In this document: piece after piece, positions 1-8,061 of the stretch
Layout of the letters: each line of letters starts with the position of its first letter
Numbering within the stretch: position 1 is the stretch's first letter
DNA from: Acidobacteriota bacterium
Lineage (GTDB): Bacteria > Acidobacteriota > Polarisedimenticolia > J045
DNA length: 20,806 bases
Direction of reading: 5' to 3'
NCBI GenBank assembly: GCA_020350085.1
Contig: CP070706.1
Location: forward strand, 977,380 to 998,185
Translations under genes and position numbers: made by a program
Notes under the pieces: model-generated
What the model was told of the DNA's origin: nothing
The model's input: only the letters and a program-made list of their open reading frames with translations
Databases searched by the model: none

Positions 1-351
1 AAGCTCGAACGGACGGGCGATCTCGCGAGCGGCTTCGGCGGGGCTTTCGACCGGAGCGTCGAGCTCGATCAGCGAGCTGCTGGGCTCGAAGCGCCGCACC
101 CGCGCGGTCGCGATCTGCTCGTCGAGCCATGTGAAACGCCCGCCGTGAACGAGCTCTGGCGGCCCGATCCAGCCGGCGTCGACCTCGAAGGCATTCTCTG
201 CGACGCGCCGGCGGACGCGGCCGCGCAGCGCGCCCGAGCTGAGCACCTTGACCCGACGACGTCGGCCTTCGGGATCGACGGCGACGGCGTCCGTGAACGT
301 GCCCCCGGTGTCGACGGCCAGCCGCCAGGGTTTTCCAGACGAGCCACTCAT
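1..351 (-). CDS. Hydantoinase A / 5-oxoprolinase family protein, N-terminal part (runs off the window)
   Basis: Reading the minus strand from an ATG at 351 gives 117 codons with no stop to the window edge, so this is the 5' end of a longer gene. The protein begins MSGSSGKPWRLAVDTGGTFTD. The DTGGTFTD stretch at about residues 14-21 is the signature of the hydantoinase A/oxoprolinase N-terminal domain, an actin-like ATPase fold. The visible end (PFEL) resembles the region just before the FEL/EEAP segment of the long A+B fusion forms, which suggests an ATP-dependent 5-oxoprolinase-like cytosolic enzyme. The visible part cannot separate 5-oxoprolinase from N-methylhydantoinase or acetone carboxylase relatives. 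It is divergent from the TonB receptor gene. Confidence 0.85.
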   Translation of the reverse strand, partial: MSGSSGKPWRLAVDTGGTFTDAVAVDPEGRRRRVKVLSSGALRGRVRRRVAENAFEVDAGWIGPPELVHGGRFTWLDEQIATARVRRFEPSSSLIELDAPVESPAEAAREIARPFEL

Positions 352-395
352 GAGCGTGGTGTGGATTATGGCCGAAATCGGCACCGCGGCGGAGC

Positions 396-439
396 TGTCA
401 CGAAACGCTGACACTTGCGCGCTGCGGATCTGCTACTAT
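396..439 (+). promoter_or_regulatory. Putative promoter with dyad operator upstream of the TonB receptor
   Basis: A perfect dyad TGTCA-N8-TGACA lies at 396-413. It is followed by an extended -10 sequence, TGCTACTAT (431-439), of TGnTAnnnT type. The right half of the dyad could serve as a -35 box (CTGACA, 408-413), but the 20-bp spacing is long. The layout fits a regulated promoter for the receptor gene at 526. The dyad does not look like a Fur box, and the regulator is unknown. Confidence 0.35.
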
Positions 440-525
440 CCGCCGGCAAAAACATCCGAACGACTAGGACGGCGGCCGATGCCACGGTCGGCGTCGAGAC
501 GTTGGTTTCTGTGGAGATATCGGCC

Positions 526-2838
526 ATGAGCAGTCGTGAACGTGAGACATCTAGCGATGACGTGCGGTGTTTTTCGCCGTGGGCGCGTTGGATCTCGCTG
601 GTGCTGGCTGGGCTGGCACTGGCGCTCGGATCGCCGTGGCCTGCCGTCGGCCAGCCCTCCGCCGCGGAAGAGGAAGAGCAAGAGAAAGCCGAGCAGCAGG
701 GCGAGCCGGACGAAGACGGAACCGTCGAGGACAGCTACTACTACGAGATTACCGTCACGGCCACGCTGACGGAAAAAGACACCTTCACGGTGCCGCAGCC
801 GGTGTCCGTCGTCTCCAAGCAGCAGATCGAGCGCAAGGCGCCGCAGACCGCGACGGACTTGCTGCGTGATCTCCCTGGGGTCGACATCAGCGGTGCGGGT
901 GCCAACCAGTCGCGACCGATCATGCGCGGCCAGCGCGGCCAGCGCGTGCTGCTGCTGCAAGATGGGATGCGGTTGAACAATTCGCGTCGCGACTCGGACT
1001 TCGGTGAGATTCCGGCGCTGATCGACGTGTCGTCTCTCGATCGGTTGGAGGTCGTACGCGGGCCTGGCTCGGTCCTTTACGGCTCGGACGCTATCGGCGG
1101 CGTGCTGAACCTGATCACGAGTCGGCCGCAGATGCGTGTCGGCCGGGGAGAGTTCGACGGTTTCGTCGGCTTCCGCTACGACTCGGCAGCGCGGGCACAG
1201 AAGGGATTCGTCAGCTTCGCCGGGAGGCTCGGAGCGGTCGGCTACGCCATCGAGGGCTCCTACCGTGACGCCAAAGCCTACGACGCGCCGGCGGGTTCAT
1301 TCGGCAACATCACGCTCGGAACGGAAACTCGCGTGCAGGACACGGGTGTGCAGGACGATACATGGCGCCTGCTGCTCGGCCACGACTTCAACGAGCGCCA
1401 CAGTGGAATGCTCGAGATCAAGCGCTACCAGGCCGATCAGACCGGTTTCGGACGCGTCGATCCGGCAGCTTACGGCTCGCCGAGCCCGGTCGAGATCGGC
1501 ATCCTCTACCCGTTTCAGGACTTCGAGCAAATCACGTTGACTCACACGGGCCAGCAGCTCGAGAGCGCGCTGGCTGATCGCTGGAAAACGAGCGCGTGGT
1601 TGCGCGACAACGAGCGCGAGTTCGTGTTCGATTTCTTCCTGCCGCTGTCCATCCCGGGCTTCGGGACTGGATTCACCGAGCAGGTTCGCACGAACTTCAC
1701 GGATATCGAAACTCTCGGACTGCGTTCCGAGGCCTCCAAGTCGCTGGGCAGCCGTCACCTGCTTACTTACGGCCTCGACTACTTCGAAGACGACTCGTTC
1801 AACACCGACCAGGTCGTCGACACGTTCTTCATCAGCACCCCTTTCGGTGATATCGAGGATGTCGAGATCGACAATACGCCGTCGCTGCCCAACGGAAAGT
1901 ACACGGGCCTCGGCGTGTTCGTTCAGGACGACATGAAACTCGGCGAGCGCGTCGGCATGATCATCGGAGGTCGCTATCAGCGCACGGAGGCCGAATCGCA
2001 GCTGACGCCGAACCTCGAGCTTGCGCCGTTCAAAGCCAGCGACGATAAGGTCGTCGGCGCTGCGAACTTCATGTTCGATGCGTCCGACAATCTGAAGATC
2101 ATCGCCAACTTCGGCCAGGCGTTCCGCTCGCCGAATCTCGTCGAGCGGTTGTTCGAGGGCCGCTCGATTCTGGAGCCGGCGTTCCAGCTCAGAAACCCAG
2201 ATCTGGAACCGGAGGAAAGTTTCAACATCGACCTCGGCGTCAAGTACCGGCGAGACAACGTCTATTTCGAAGCGACGGCGTTCCGCAACGACCTCGACAA
2301 CGGCATCCGGATCGGTGAGATTCCGGGTCTGTTGATCGACATCGACGACGACGGAACCGGTGATTTGCAGGCCGTCCAGTACATCAATGTCGATGAGTTG
2401 CGTTACGAAGGCTACGAAGTGGCCTTCAACTGGACGTGGGAGGGCGTCATCGACGTCGCACTCAACTACACGCACATCACCGCGGAGGACGTCAAGTCCA
2501 AGGTTCCGGTGGCGGACTCCTACTCGGACAAGTTCGCTCTGATGCTGCGTCACAACGATCCCGAGGGTCGGATGTGGTTCGAGTATGCGTTGCGCTACGT
2601 CGGGGAGCAGGATGACCTGTTGCTCACGATGAATCCGATAGGAGACGTGATTCCCTCGTTCACGGTGCACAGCCTCCGCAGCGGCTACCGACTGTTCGAG
2701 TTGGCCGATACGTCGCACAGGCTCGAGGTGGGTATCGACAACCTGACCGATGAGCTGTACGCCGAAGTGAACAACGCCAGTGCTTTCAGGCCCGAGCCCG
2801 GACGCTCGTTCCACCTCGGCTGGCGCATGGACTTCTGA
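526..2838 (+). CDS. TonB-dependent outer-membrane receptor
   Basis: This encodes a protein of about 770 residues that takes up a ligand (probably an iron chelate or cobalamin-type compound) across the outer membrane, powered by TonB. The start is placed at ATG 526 because GGAG lies 9 bp upstream; the frame is open to 415 but the extra residues look non-coding. The N-terminus has a charged stretch then a hydrophobic signal segment (WISLVLAGLALALG) and an acidic linker. A TonB-box-like segment (YYYEITVTAT) and a plug domain follow (QTATDLLRDLPGVDI, RPIMRGQRGQRVLLLQDGMR, LDRLEVVRGPGSVLYGSDAIGGVLN). The rest is beta-barrel, with the typical late NPDLEPEES motif and a terminal aromatic residue (...WRMDF). 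The length is normal for the family. A ferritin gene follows 54 bp later, which favours an iron substrate, but this is inference. Confidence 0.93.
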   Translation: MSSRERETSSDDVRCFSPWARWISLVLAGLALALGSPWPAVGQPSAAEEEEQEKAEQQGEPDEDGTVEDSYYYEITVTATLTEKDTFTVPQPVSVVSKQQIERKAPQTATDLLRDLPGVDISGAGANQSRPIMRGQRGQRVLLLQDGMRLNNSRRDSDFGEIPALIDVSSLDRLEVVRGPGSVLYGSDAIGGVLNLITSRPQMRVGRGEFDGFVGFRYDSAARAQKGFVSFAGRLGAVGYAIEGSYRDAKAYDAPAGSFGNITLGTETRVQDTGVQDDTWRLLLGHDFNERHSGMLEIKRYQADQTGFGRVDPAAYGSPSPVEIGILYPFQDFEQITLTHTGQQLESALADRWKTSAWLRDNEREFVFDFFLPLSIPGFGTGFTEQVRTNFTDIETLGLRSEASKSLGSRHLLTYGLDYFEDDSFNTDQVVDTFFISTPFGDIEDVEIDNTPSLPNGKYTGLGVFVQDDMKLGERVGMIIGGRYQRTEAESQLTPNLELAPFKASDDKVVGAANFMFDASDNLKIIANFGQAFRSPNLVERLFEGRSILEPAFQLRNPDLEPEESFNIDLGVKYRRDNVYFEATAFRNDLDNGIRIGEIPGLLIDIDDDGTGDLQAVQYINVDELRYEGYEVAFNWTWEGVIDVALNYTHITAEDVKSKVPVADSYSDKFALMLRHNDPEGRMWFEYALRYVGEQDDLLLTMNPIGDVIPSFTVHSLRSGYRLFELADTSHRLEVGIDNLTDELYAEVNNASAFRPEPGRSFHLGWRMDF

Positions 2839-2892
2839 GCGGGCTACGCTCTGGCGCTCACAAGAAGTACCGCTCGACATGAGGAGAGGACC

Positions 2893-3399
2893 ATGCTCGA
2901 TTCGAAGCTGGAGCAGGCGATCAACAAGCAGATCAATCACGAGTACACGGCGGCGTTTCACTACCTCGCGATGGCGGCCTATTTCGAGACCCAGAACCTC
3001 GGCGGGTTCGCCTCGTGGATGATGGTTCAGCACCAGGAAGAGCTGGACCACGCTCAGCGGTTGTTTCGCTACCTGCTCGATCGGGGCGGGCGGGTCGAGC
3101 TGGAGGCGATCCCCAAGCCGCAGTCCGAGTTCAAGTCGGTTCACGCCGTCTTCGGTCGGGCGCTGGAACTCGAAAAGCAGAACACGCGCGCGATCAACCA
3201 GCTGTATCGACTCGCGGAGGAGCTCGAGGACTACCCCACGAAGAGTCACCTACAGTGGTTCATCGACGAGCAGGTCGAAGAGGAAAAGACGTTCGACGAG
3301 GCCAAAGGATTGCTCGAGTGGGCCGGAGACGATAAGGGCGCGCTGTTGATTCTCAACGACAAGCTCGGTCAGCGGTCGGCGGAGCCCGGGTCGAAGTAA
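2893..3399 (+). CDS. ftnA: Non-haem ferritin, FtnA type
   Basis: This encodes a 168-residue iron-storage protein that oxidises Fe(II) and stores it as a mineral in a 24-subunit cytosolic shell. The residues match E. coli FtnA position for position: site A/B ligands E17, E50, H53, E94, Q127, E130, and the third-site ligands E49, E126 and E129 are all present. It is therefore an H-type catalytically competent subunit and not a bacterioferritin, as there is no haem Met at the expected place. The ATG is preceded by GAGGAGAGGACC, a good ribosome site. It lies 54 bp behind the TonB receptor gene on the same strand with no obvious terminator between, so the two may share a transcript. The 98-bp foldback element 38 bp downstream could act as its terminator. 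Confidence 0.95.
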   Translation: MLDSKLEQAINKQINHEYTAAFHYLAMAAYFETQNLGGFASWMMVQHQEELDHAQRLFRYLLDRGGRVELEAIPKPQSEFKSVHAVFGRALELEKQNTRAINQLYRLAEELEDYPTKSHLQWFIDEQVEEEKTFDEAKGLLEWAGDDKGALLILNDKLGQRSAEPGSK

Positions 3400-3437
3400 C
3401 GCGAGCCTCGACCGACAGAACTCTCGTTGCCAGAGTG

Positions 3438-3535
3438 AGTGTAGCGACAGGGCTTGCCCTGTCAGACCGGCGCGCAGCGCCGGATTGCTCTCGCGCTGCG
3501 CACGAGTCTGACAACGCAAGCGTTGTCGTTACACT
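3438..3535. repeat. 98-bp compound foldback (REP/MITE-like) element
   Basis: The outer 12-bp arms (3438-3449 and 3524-3535) pair with one mismatch, which becomes a G-U pair in RNA. Inside them are three perfect hairpins: 3446-3463 (8-bp stem, TT loop), 3467-3483 (7-bp stem, GCA loop) and 3510-3527 (8-bp stem, AA loop). An extra perfect inverted pair, TGTCAGAC/GTCTGACA, lies at 3460-3467 and 3506-3513. The two halves are imperfect inverted copies of each other, as in BIME or MITE elements. It sits exactly between two convergent genes, ends 1 bp from the TAA of the MauE-like gene, and could serve both as a terminator. No transposase is nearby. Confidence 0.85.
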
Positions 3536-3536
3536 G

Positions 3537-4445
3537 TTAGTTGATTCCTTGCCGAGCCGAAACGACGATACCGTCCTCGAGCTCGATATCGGCCGGAGTC
3601 GTCAGCACCCAGTCAACACTGGCGGGCAGGCTCGCGTGGCTGACGTGGTCGCCCTCGGGCAGCACGTCCACCATGCGCTGCTGATCAGAGTCCGCGGGCT
3701 CGAAGATCCTGATCAGCACGATCGAGCGGCGGGCGTCATCGGTGGCGGCGAGCTCGAACAGGTGCTCCGCACAATGCTCACAGCTTTGCCGGTAGAACGT
3801 GTACAGCCCCGTCTCGGGAAGCACGGACAGGTCGAGCCAGCGCGCGAGGGGGGTCTGCGCGAGGGGCGTTCCCGTCCAATCCTCGGGTGTCAGTACGACG
3901 TATCGAGGCAGGGCTGACGACGCCGCATCGGGCAGCGCCACGGCCTGCCGGTTGACCATCCACGGCGCCGCGAGCGCGGCGCCCAGCGACACCGCGAGCG
4001 AGAAAGTCAGCGCCGGTGCCGCGAGCCCAGCACGAGAGTGAGCCATCCCGCGCCACGGCCGTGCGGCGAGCAGCGCGGCGAGCAGCGCACCATCGATCGG
4101 CAGCATCAGCCACGGTGGTGCCTTGATCTTCGAGCCGAAGCAGCCGCAGCTCGAGGCGCCCGTGAAGAGCAGCACGAACACGATGACGACGAAAACTGCC
4201 AGCGTCGCGACCAGCAGCGGCCACGCCCAATCCGGCCGGAAAAGGGCGAGCGCGGCCAGCGCCAGCTCCATCGTAATGACGAATCGATACGTCAGATCGA
4301 GGCCCAGAGGGAGCTGCTGGAAGATGACCGGCAGATCGGCCGGTGTGCCGAGCAGCAGCTTGAGCAGCGCACCGGCCAGGATCCAGACACCGATCCCCCG
4401 AATCACCCAGGGCGCCCACGGCGGGGCGGCGGACTTTTTCGACAC
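3537..4445 (-). CDS. MauE/DoxX-like membrane protein with periplasmic CxxC tail
   Basis: This encodes a protein of about 302 residues. The N-terminal half carries four likely membrane helices (around residues 12-32, 53-70, 75-95 and 113-128) and the motif SCGCFG at 99-104, typical of the MauE family, which supports thiol-disulfide chemistry at the membrane. A fifth hydrophobic segment (144-160) leads to a soluble C-terminal part with a CEHC motif (222-225), reminiscent of a thioredoxin-like redox site but not a full thioredoxin domain by eye. The start chosen is GTG 4445, because GGAG lies 6 bp upstream. A GTG at 4490 in the same frame gives 15 more residues but has no visible ribosome site. 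No methylamine dehydrogenase genes are present, so a general redox or maturation role is more likely than methylamine use. Confidence 0.75.
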   Translation of the reverse strand: MSKKSAAPPWAPWVIRGIGVWILAGALLKLLLGTPADLPVIFQQLPLGLDLTYRFVITMELALAALALFRPDWAWPLLVATLAVFVVIVFVLLFTGASSCGCFGSKIKAPPWLMLPIDGALLAALLAARPWRGMAHSRAGLAAPALTFSLAVSLGAALAAPWMVNRQAVALPDAASSALPRYVVLTPEDWTGTPLAQTPLARWLDLSVLPETGLYTFYRQSCEHCAEHLFELAATDDARRSIVLIRIFEPADSDQQRMVDVLPEGDHVSHASLPASVDWVLTTPADIELEDGIVVSARQGIN

Positions 4446-4731
4446 GTCAGCACTCCGCGGCGACGACGAGGCGTCGATCCTCGCTCGCACGGGGCATTCT
4501 GCCGGCGTATCGACGGATGTTCCAGCAGCGATGAGGCGACCGCTCGGAGGCTCGTTTCAGCCGCTGATCGCTCGGGGACAGTGGTGTTCGCTCCGAGACG
4601 CTACCGCCCGATCCATGATGGTCACTCCCCCGGGGGTGCGTGGCCACGTCGGGCACATGGACGCAGGCCAGGGTGACCGGACCGGGCCCGGTGCGGCGCG
4701 CACCCCCGATTCTGTCGGCTTCTCTCGGCGG
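4446..4731. other. 286-bp intergenic stretch with GC-rich palindromes
   Basis: No convincing gene is seen here. It holds a perfect CCCCCGGGGG palindrome (4627-4636) and a perfect 12-bp ACCGGGCCCGGT palindrome (4681-4692), the latter 40 bp past the TAG of the acyltransferase gene. Either could form a terminator stem on the minus strand, but neither is followed by a T-run. The promoter of the MauE-like gene should lie in the right half of this stretch; no good consensus was found. Confidence 0.4.
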
Positions 4732-5724
4732 CTAACGGCGCATCGAATCGAGCAGCGGGCACTCCGAGCGCTGCGTGCGATCGAACGCGGCGCGCGTCTT
4801 CACGCTCCGAAATCCCTCGGCCACGATGATCTGCCCGACGACCCCGCCCAGCGTGTTGCCCGGCCCCGGCAGCACGATTCGCTCGGGCGCGTACTCGCGA
4901 AGCATCACGCGCACGCTCTGCGTGACGTCGTAAGGCGTCACGACCTGCGTGCGCAGCGTGTAGTCGCGAAGCTCCGCCGGATGGGTCGACCAGGGCGTGA
5001 AGCGCACCCCGCGGCCGTCGACGAGAGTGACTCGCGGCTTGCGAAACGAGAGCTCGGCGAGCAGCTCGGCCGCGCGGGCGGCGACGGGCGCGGCGAGGGG
5101 CGTGTGGTACGCGCCGTGCCGGACGAGCTTCAGCGGGTACGAGACCGATCCGCGCTCGAGCGGTGGCAGCTCGGCGAGCGCTCGCCGAAGAGCTTGGTCC
5201 GAGCCCGCGAGCACCCGGTAGCCTCCCAGCTCGATCGAGGCAAGAAGCTGACCTTCACTCGCTTCGAGCAGCTTCTCGACGGCCCGAGCCAGCTGCGGCG
5301 CGGCCCGCCACTTCTCGTCGACGATCGGGTAGATCAGCTGCCCGCCGATTGGGTGCTGCTGCTGCAGGAGCGACATCTGCTGCACCAGGCGGAGTCCGTC
5401 GTCGAAAGTCAGCGCGCCGGATGCGGCGAGCGCCGTGTACCAGCCGAGCGAGTTGCCGCCGATGCAGACGATCTGGTCGCGCGTTCGCGCCAGCTCGCCA
5501 TCGAGCATCGAAACGAGGTAGATCAGCGGCGAGACGTTGGCCGGCTGGAGGTGCACGGAGGCTCTGAGCTTGGTGGCACCGTCCAACTCGAGCAAAGAGC
5601 CGAGGCCGAACTCGGCGCGCAGCTGCTCCGCGCGGAGCACCCAGGGATGGTCGGCGGGCAACGAGCCGAGCGAGCTCTCGGTGTACGAGCCGCGTCCCGG
5701 AAAAAGCAGCGCCGCGCGGATCAC
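4732..5724 (-). CDS. FabD-like acyltransferase lacking the malonate-binding arginine
   Basis: This encodes about 330 residues of the ACP S-malonyltransferase fold. The nucleophile is S92 in GGNSLGW (usual GHSLGE), and the catalytic His is H207 in GAYHTPL (usual GAFHTPLM). The N-terminal PGQGSQ motif has become PGRGSY (Q11 to R11). Aligned without gaps from S92, position 117, which is Arg in E. coli FabD and holds the malonyl carboxylate, is Met here (LVQQMSLLQ in place of LVEMRGKFM). Loss of this Arg in polyketide loading transferases goes with use of uncharged acyl groups, so a monocarboxylic acyl substrate is inferred. The start is GTG 5724, whose GTGA overlaps the stop of the E1 gene; the frame is open upstream but that part has no homology. 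It is co-expressed with the E1 gene. Confidence 0.85.
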   Translation of the reverse strand: MIRAALLFPGRGSYTESSLGSLPADHPWVLRAEQLRAEFGLGSLLELDGATKLRASVHLQPANVSPLIYLVSMLDGELARTRDQIVCIGGNSLGWYTALAASGALTFDDGLRLVQQMSLLQQQHPIGGQLIYPIVDEKWRAAPQLARAVEKLLEASEGQLLASIELGGYRVLAGSDQALRRALAELPPLERGSVSYPLKLVRHGAYHTPLAAPVAARAAELLAELSFRKPRVTLVDGRGVRFTPWSTHPAELRDYTLRTQVVTPYDVTQSVRVMLREYAPERIVLPGPGNTLGGVVGQIIVAEGFRSVKTRAAFDRTQRSECPLLDSMRR

Positions 5725-7955
5725 GTGCAGAGCTCTCTCGCGGCGTCCACGATATCGTCCTCGCTGACCAGCACCAACTCGGCTGCCGGTCCGAGCGGTA
5801 CGTAGCTGTCGGCGGCGCGCACCGACTTCCAAGCCGTGGCGACGGACTGCTCGGCGAGCGAAGCGATCACGGCCTCGGCGATGCCGCCTCCAGTGTGGCG
5901 ACACTCGTCGACCACGAGCACCTTGCGACACGCCGCGGCGTGCGCACGGACCGCCTCGTGTGGTAGCGGGTTGAGCCAGCGAAGGTCGATCACGCGCGCT
6001 GCGATGCGATGCCGCTCGCGCAACAGCGCCGCGGCGCGCAGCGACAGGCGCACGCCGTTTCCATAGCTGACGATCAACACGTTCTCATGCTCTTCGTGGT
6101 AGACGGCGACCTCGCCCGGCAGCAGGGCGGTGCCCGGCGGCGGGTAATCGAACAGCCAGCCACGATCGCCGCTCTCGTACAGATCGCGCTCGTGGTAGAG
6201 CGCGATCGGCTCGAGCAGGCAGACGATGCGGCCGCACTCGCGCGCCAGCGCGACCGCGCCGCGCAGCATCCGGGCCGCATCGTCGCCCCGTGCCGGCGCC
6301 GCGAGCACCAGCCCGGGAATCTCCCGCAGCGCACCGATCCCGTTGTCGTTGTGAAAGTGGCCGCCGAAGCCTTTCTGGTACGCGAACGAAGCGATGCGCA
6401 CGACCATCGGATTGCGAAACCTTCCGTCCGAGAAGAAAGACTGCGAGCAGGCTTCGCCCCGTAGCTGGTCGATGGCGTTGTGGACATAAGCCAAGTACTG
6501 GATCTCGGGAATCGGCAGCAGCCCGATCTGCGCCGCCCCTTGGGCGACGCCGAGAATCGTCGTCTCGTCGAGCAGGGTGTCGAACACGCGCGCCGGGCCG
6601 AAGATCCGCTGCAACTGCTGCGTGACGTTGTAAACGCCTCCCGTGCGACCGACGTCCTCGCCGAAGACGACGATTTCGGGACAACGCAGCATCTCGTCGA
6701 TCAGCGCGGCATTGATGTGCGCGGCCATCGTGCGGCGGGTGGGTCCGGTCGCCAGCTCGGGCAGCGTGCCGTCGAACAGCGCTCGCCGGCGCTCGTCATC
6801 GAGCGTTTCCGAGGCCGCCTCGCGGCAGCGCTGCTCGTCGTAAGGGGCGAGCGGCGCGACGATCTGAGCGCGCGAGCTCAGCCGTTGACGGCAGGTGGCT
6901 TCCTCGGCGGCTGCGGCGACGCGAGCGCGCGTCTCGTCGACGAGAGCACGCAGCGAGGCGGGGCTCGCGGCACCGGTGGCCATCAGCCGCTGTGCGTTTC
7001 TCAGCAGCGGGTCCTGCGCCTCGGTGGCTTCGATCTCGGCCAGCGTGCGGTAGGAAGATTCGACGTCCGTTCCGGCGTGACCCCACAGCCGTACACACGG
7101 CAGATGGACGAACACCGGACCGCGCGTCTTGCGACAGGTCCGGATCGCCAGCGAGACCGTGTCCCAGACCTCGTCGATCTCGCCGCGTGCGGTGAAGAAG
7201 GACAAGTGTCGCATCGGTGCGAACAGGTCTTCGATCCAGCCGACCGGCGTCTCGACGGAAATGCCCCGCCCGTTGTCCTCGCAGACGAACAGAATCGGCG
7301 TCGGCTGGCCCTGTCGAAACGAGTACCGCGCGGCGTTGAAGCCGGCCAGCGCGGCGGCGTGGTTGACCGTCGCGTCACCGAAGCTGCAGCAGACGATGGT
7401 GTCGCGGGGCAGCGCGGAGTCCACGCGCAGCCGGCGCGCACGCGAAAGCGAGAAGGCGAGCCCGACGGCTTTCGGCAGATGCGAGCCGATGGTGCTCGTC
7501 TGCGGCGGCACCCACAGCTCGCGACTGCCCCACACCTTGTGCCGCCCGCCGCTGGCGGGGTCCTCTGCGCAAGCACAGAAGCTGAGCAGCGTGTCGAACG
7601 CGGGCGTGCTGCCCGGCAGCTTGCGCGCCCGCGCCATCATCAGCGCCCCTGACCTGTAGTGCAGAAAGCACGGGTCGGTCCGGCGCAGCAGTGCGCCGAG
7701 AACGGCGTTCTGCTCGTGTCCGGCGCTCGAGATGGTGTAGAAGCCGAGACCGCGCTTTTTGAGCTCACGGGCGGCGACGTCGAGCGAGCGGCTGAGAACT
7801 TGATCCTCGAACAGCTCGATCGCCTTGGACGCCGTCAGGCTGCTGCCGGGCGCCAGTGGCGCCTCGGGAGCCAAAGCGGCTGGCGCCGCCCGGGCTTCGT
7901 CGATGAGGCGGTCGAGGTTGCGCTCGACGATCTCCACACGATTGAAAGCCGTCAC
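5721..7955 (-). CDS. Fused 2-oxoacid dehydrogenase E1 (alpha-beta), branched-chain/pyruvate type
   Basis: This encodes 744 residues. Residues from about 45 to 395 are the E1 alpha domain: HYRSGALMMAR at 99-109, the thiamine diphosphate/Mg motif starting SFGD (191-194) and ending CEDNG (225-229), and a phosphorylation-loop-like RLWGHAGTD...YR. Residues 406-744 are the E1 beta domain, with E433 in FGEDVG, GGHFH (531-535) where PDH/BCKDH proteins have a YHSQ-type His, and a normal C-terminal transketolase domain. The enzyme would decarboxylate a 2-oxoacid and pass the acyl group to a lipoyl E2. No E2 or E3 gene lies in this window. Such fusions are known from several phyla. The start is GTG 7955 behind GGGGAGG (10-bp spacing). 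Its stop overlaps the acyltransferase start by 4 bp. Confidence 0.9.
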   Translation of the reverse strand: MTAFNRVEIVERNLDRLIDEARAAPAALAPEAPLAPGSSLTASKAIELFEDQVLSRSLDVAARELKKRGLGFYTISSAGHEQNAVLGALLRRTDPCFLHYRSGALMMARARKLPGSTPAFDTLLSFCACAEDPASGGRHKVWGSRELWVPPQTSTIGSHLPKAVGLAFSLSRARRLRVDSALPRDTIVCCSFGDATVNHAAALAGFNAARYSFRQGQPTPILFVCEDNGRGISVETPVGWIEDLFAPMRHLSFFTARGEIDEVWDTVSLAIRTCRKTRGPVFVHLPCVRLWGHAGTDVESSYRTLAEIEATEAQDPLLRNAQRLMATGAASPASLRALVDETRARVAAAAEEATCRQRLSSRAQIVAPLAPYDEQRCREAASETLDDERRRALFDGTLPELATGPTRRTMAAHINAALIDEMLRCPEIVVFGEDVGRTGGVYNVTQQLQRIFGPARVFDTLLDETTILGVAQGAAQIGLLPIPEIQYLAYVHNAIDQLRGEACSQSFFSDGRFRNPMVVRIASFAYQKGFGGHFHNDNGIGALREIPGLVLAAPARGDDAARMLRGAVALARECGRIVCLLEPIALYHERDLYESGDRGWLFDYPPPGTALLPGEVAVYHEEHENVLIVSYGNGVRLSLRAAALLRERHRIAARVIDLRWLNPLPHEAVRAHAAACRKVLVVDECRHTGGGIAEAVIASLAEQSVATAWKSVRAADSYVPLGPAAELVLVSEDDIVDAARELCT

Positions 7956-8061
7956 GGCTGCGATGCCTCCCCGATGTCGGCCGATTCTAGCGGGAAAGCC
8001 CGCTCCCGCTTGACCGGACCCGGGGGCGGTGATCAGCTAGCTCCTCGTGGCCGGGCCGCCT
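7956..8061. promoter_or_regulatory. Divergent promoter region between E1 and glycosyltransferase genes
   Basis: Here two divergent transcripts must start. A perfect 6-bp stem with a 4-nt loop (AGCGGG-AAAG-CCCGCT) lies at 7989-8004. On the minus strand TAGAAT (7989-7984) could be the -10 box of the E1 operon, but no good -35 is visible. On the plus strand TTGACC (8010-8015) could be a -35 box for the glycosyltransferase, though its -10 is poor. Confidence 0.3.

Noticed and set aside
1297..3249. Long minus-strand open frame (650 codons) across the TonB receptor and ferritin genes
   Set aside because: It is antisense to two strongly supported genes, is rich in Arg/Val/Leu typical of GC-rich shadow frames, and has no recognisable domain.
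4627..4692. GC palindromes as a regulator binding site
   Set aside because: Perfect short GC palindromes are expected by chance at this base composition, and no repeated partner site was found near other genes.
4123..5805. Plus-strand open frame (560 codons) over the MauE-like and acyltransferase genes
   Set aside because: Antisense shadow of two recognised genes; low-complexity Arg/Ala/Ser composition and no motifs.
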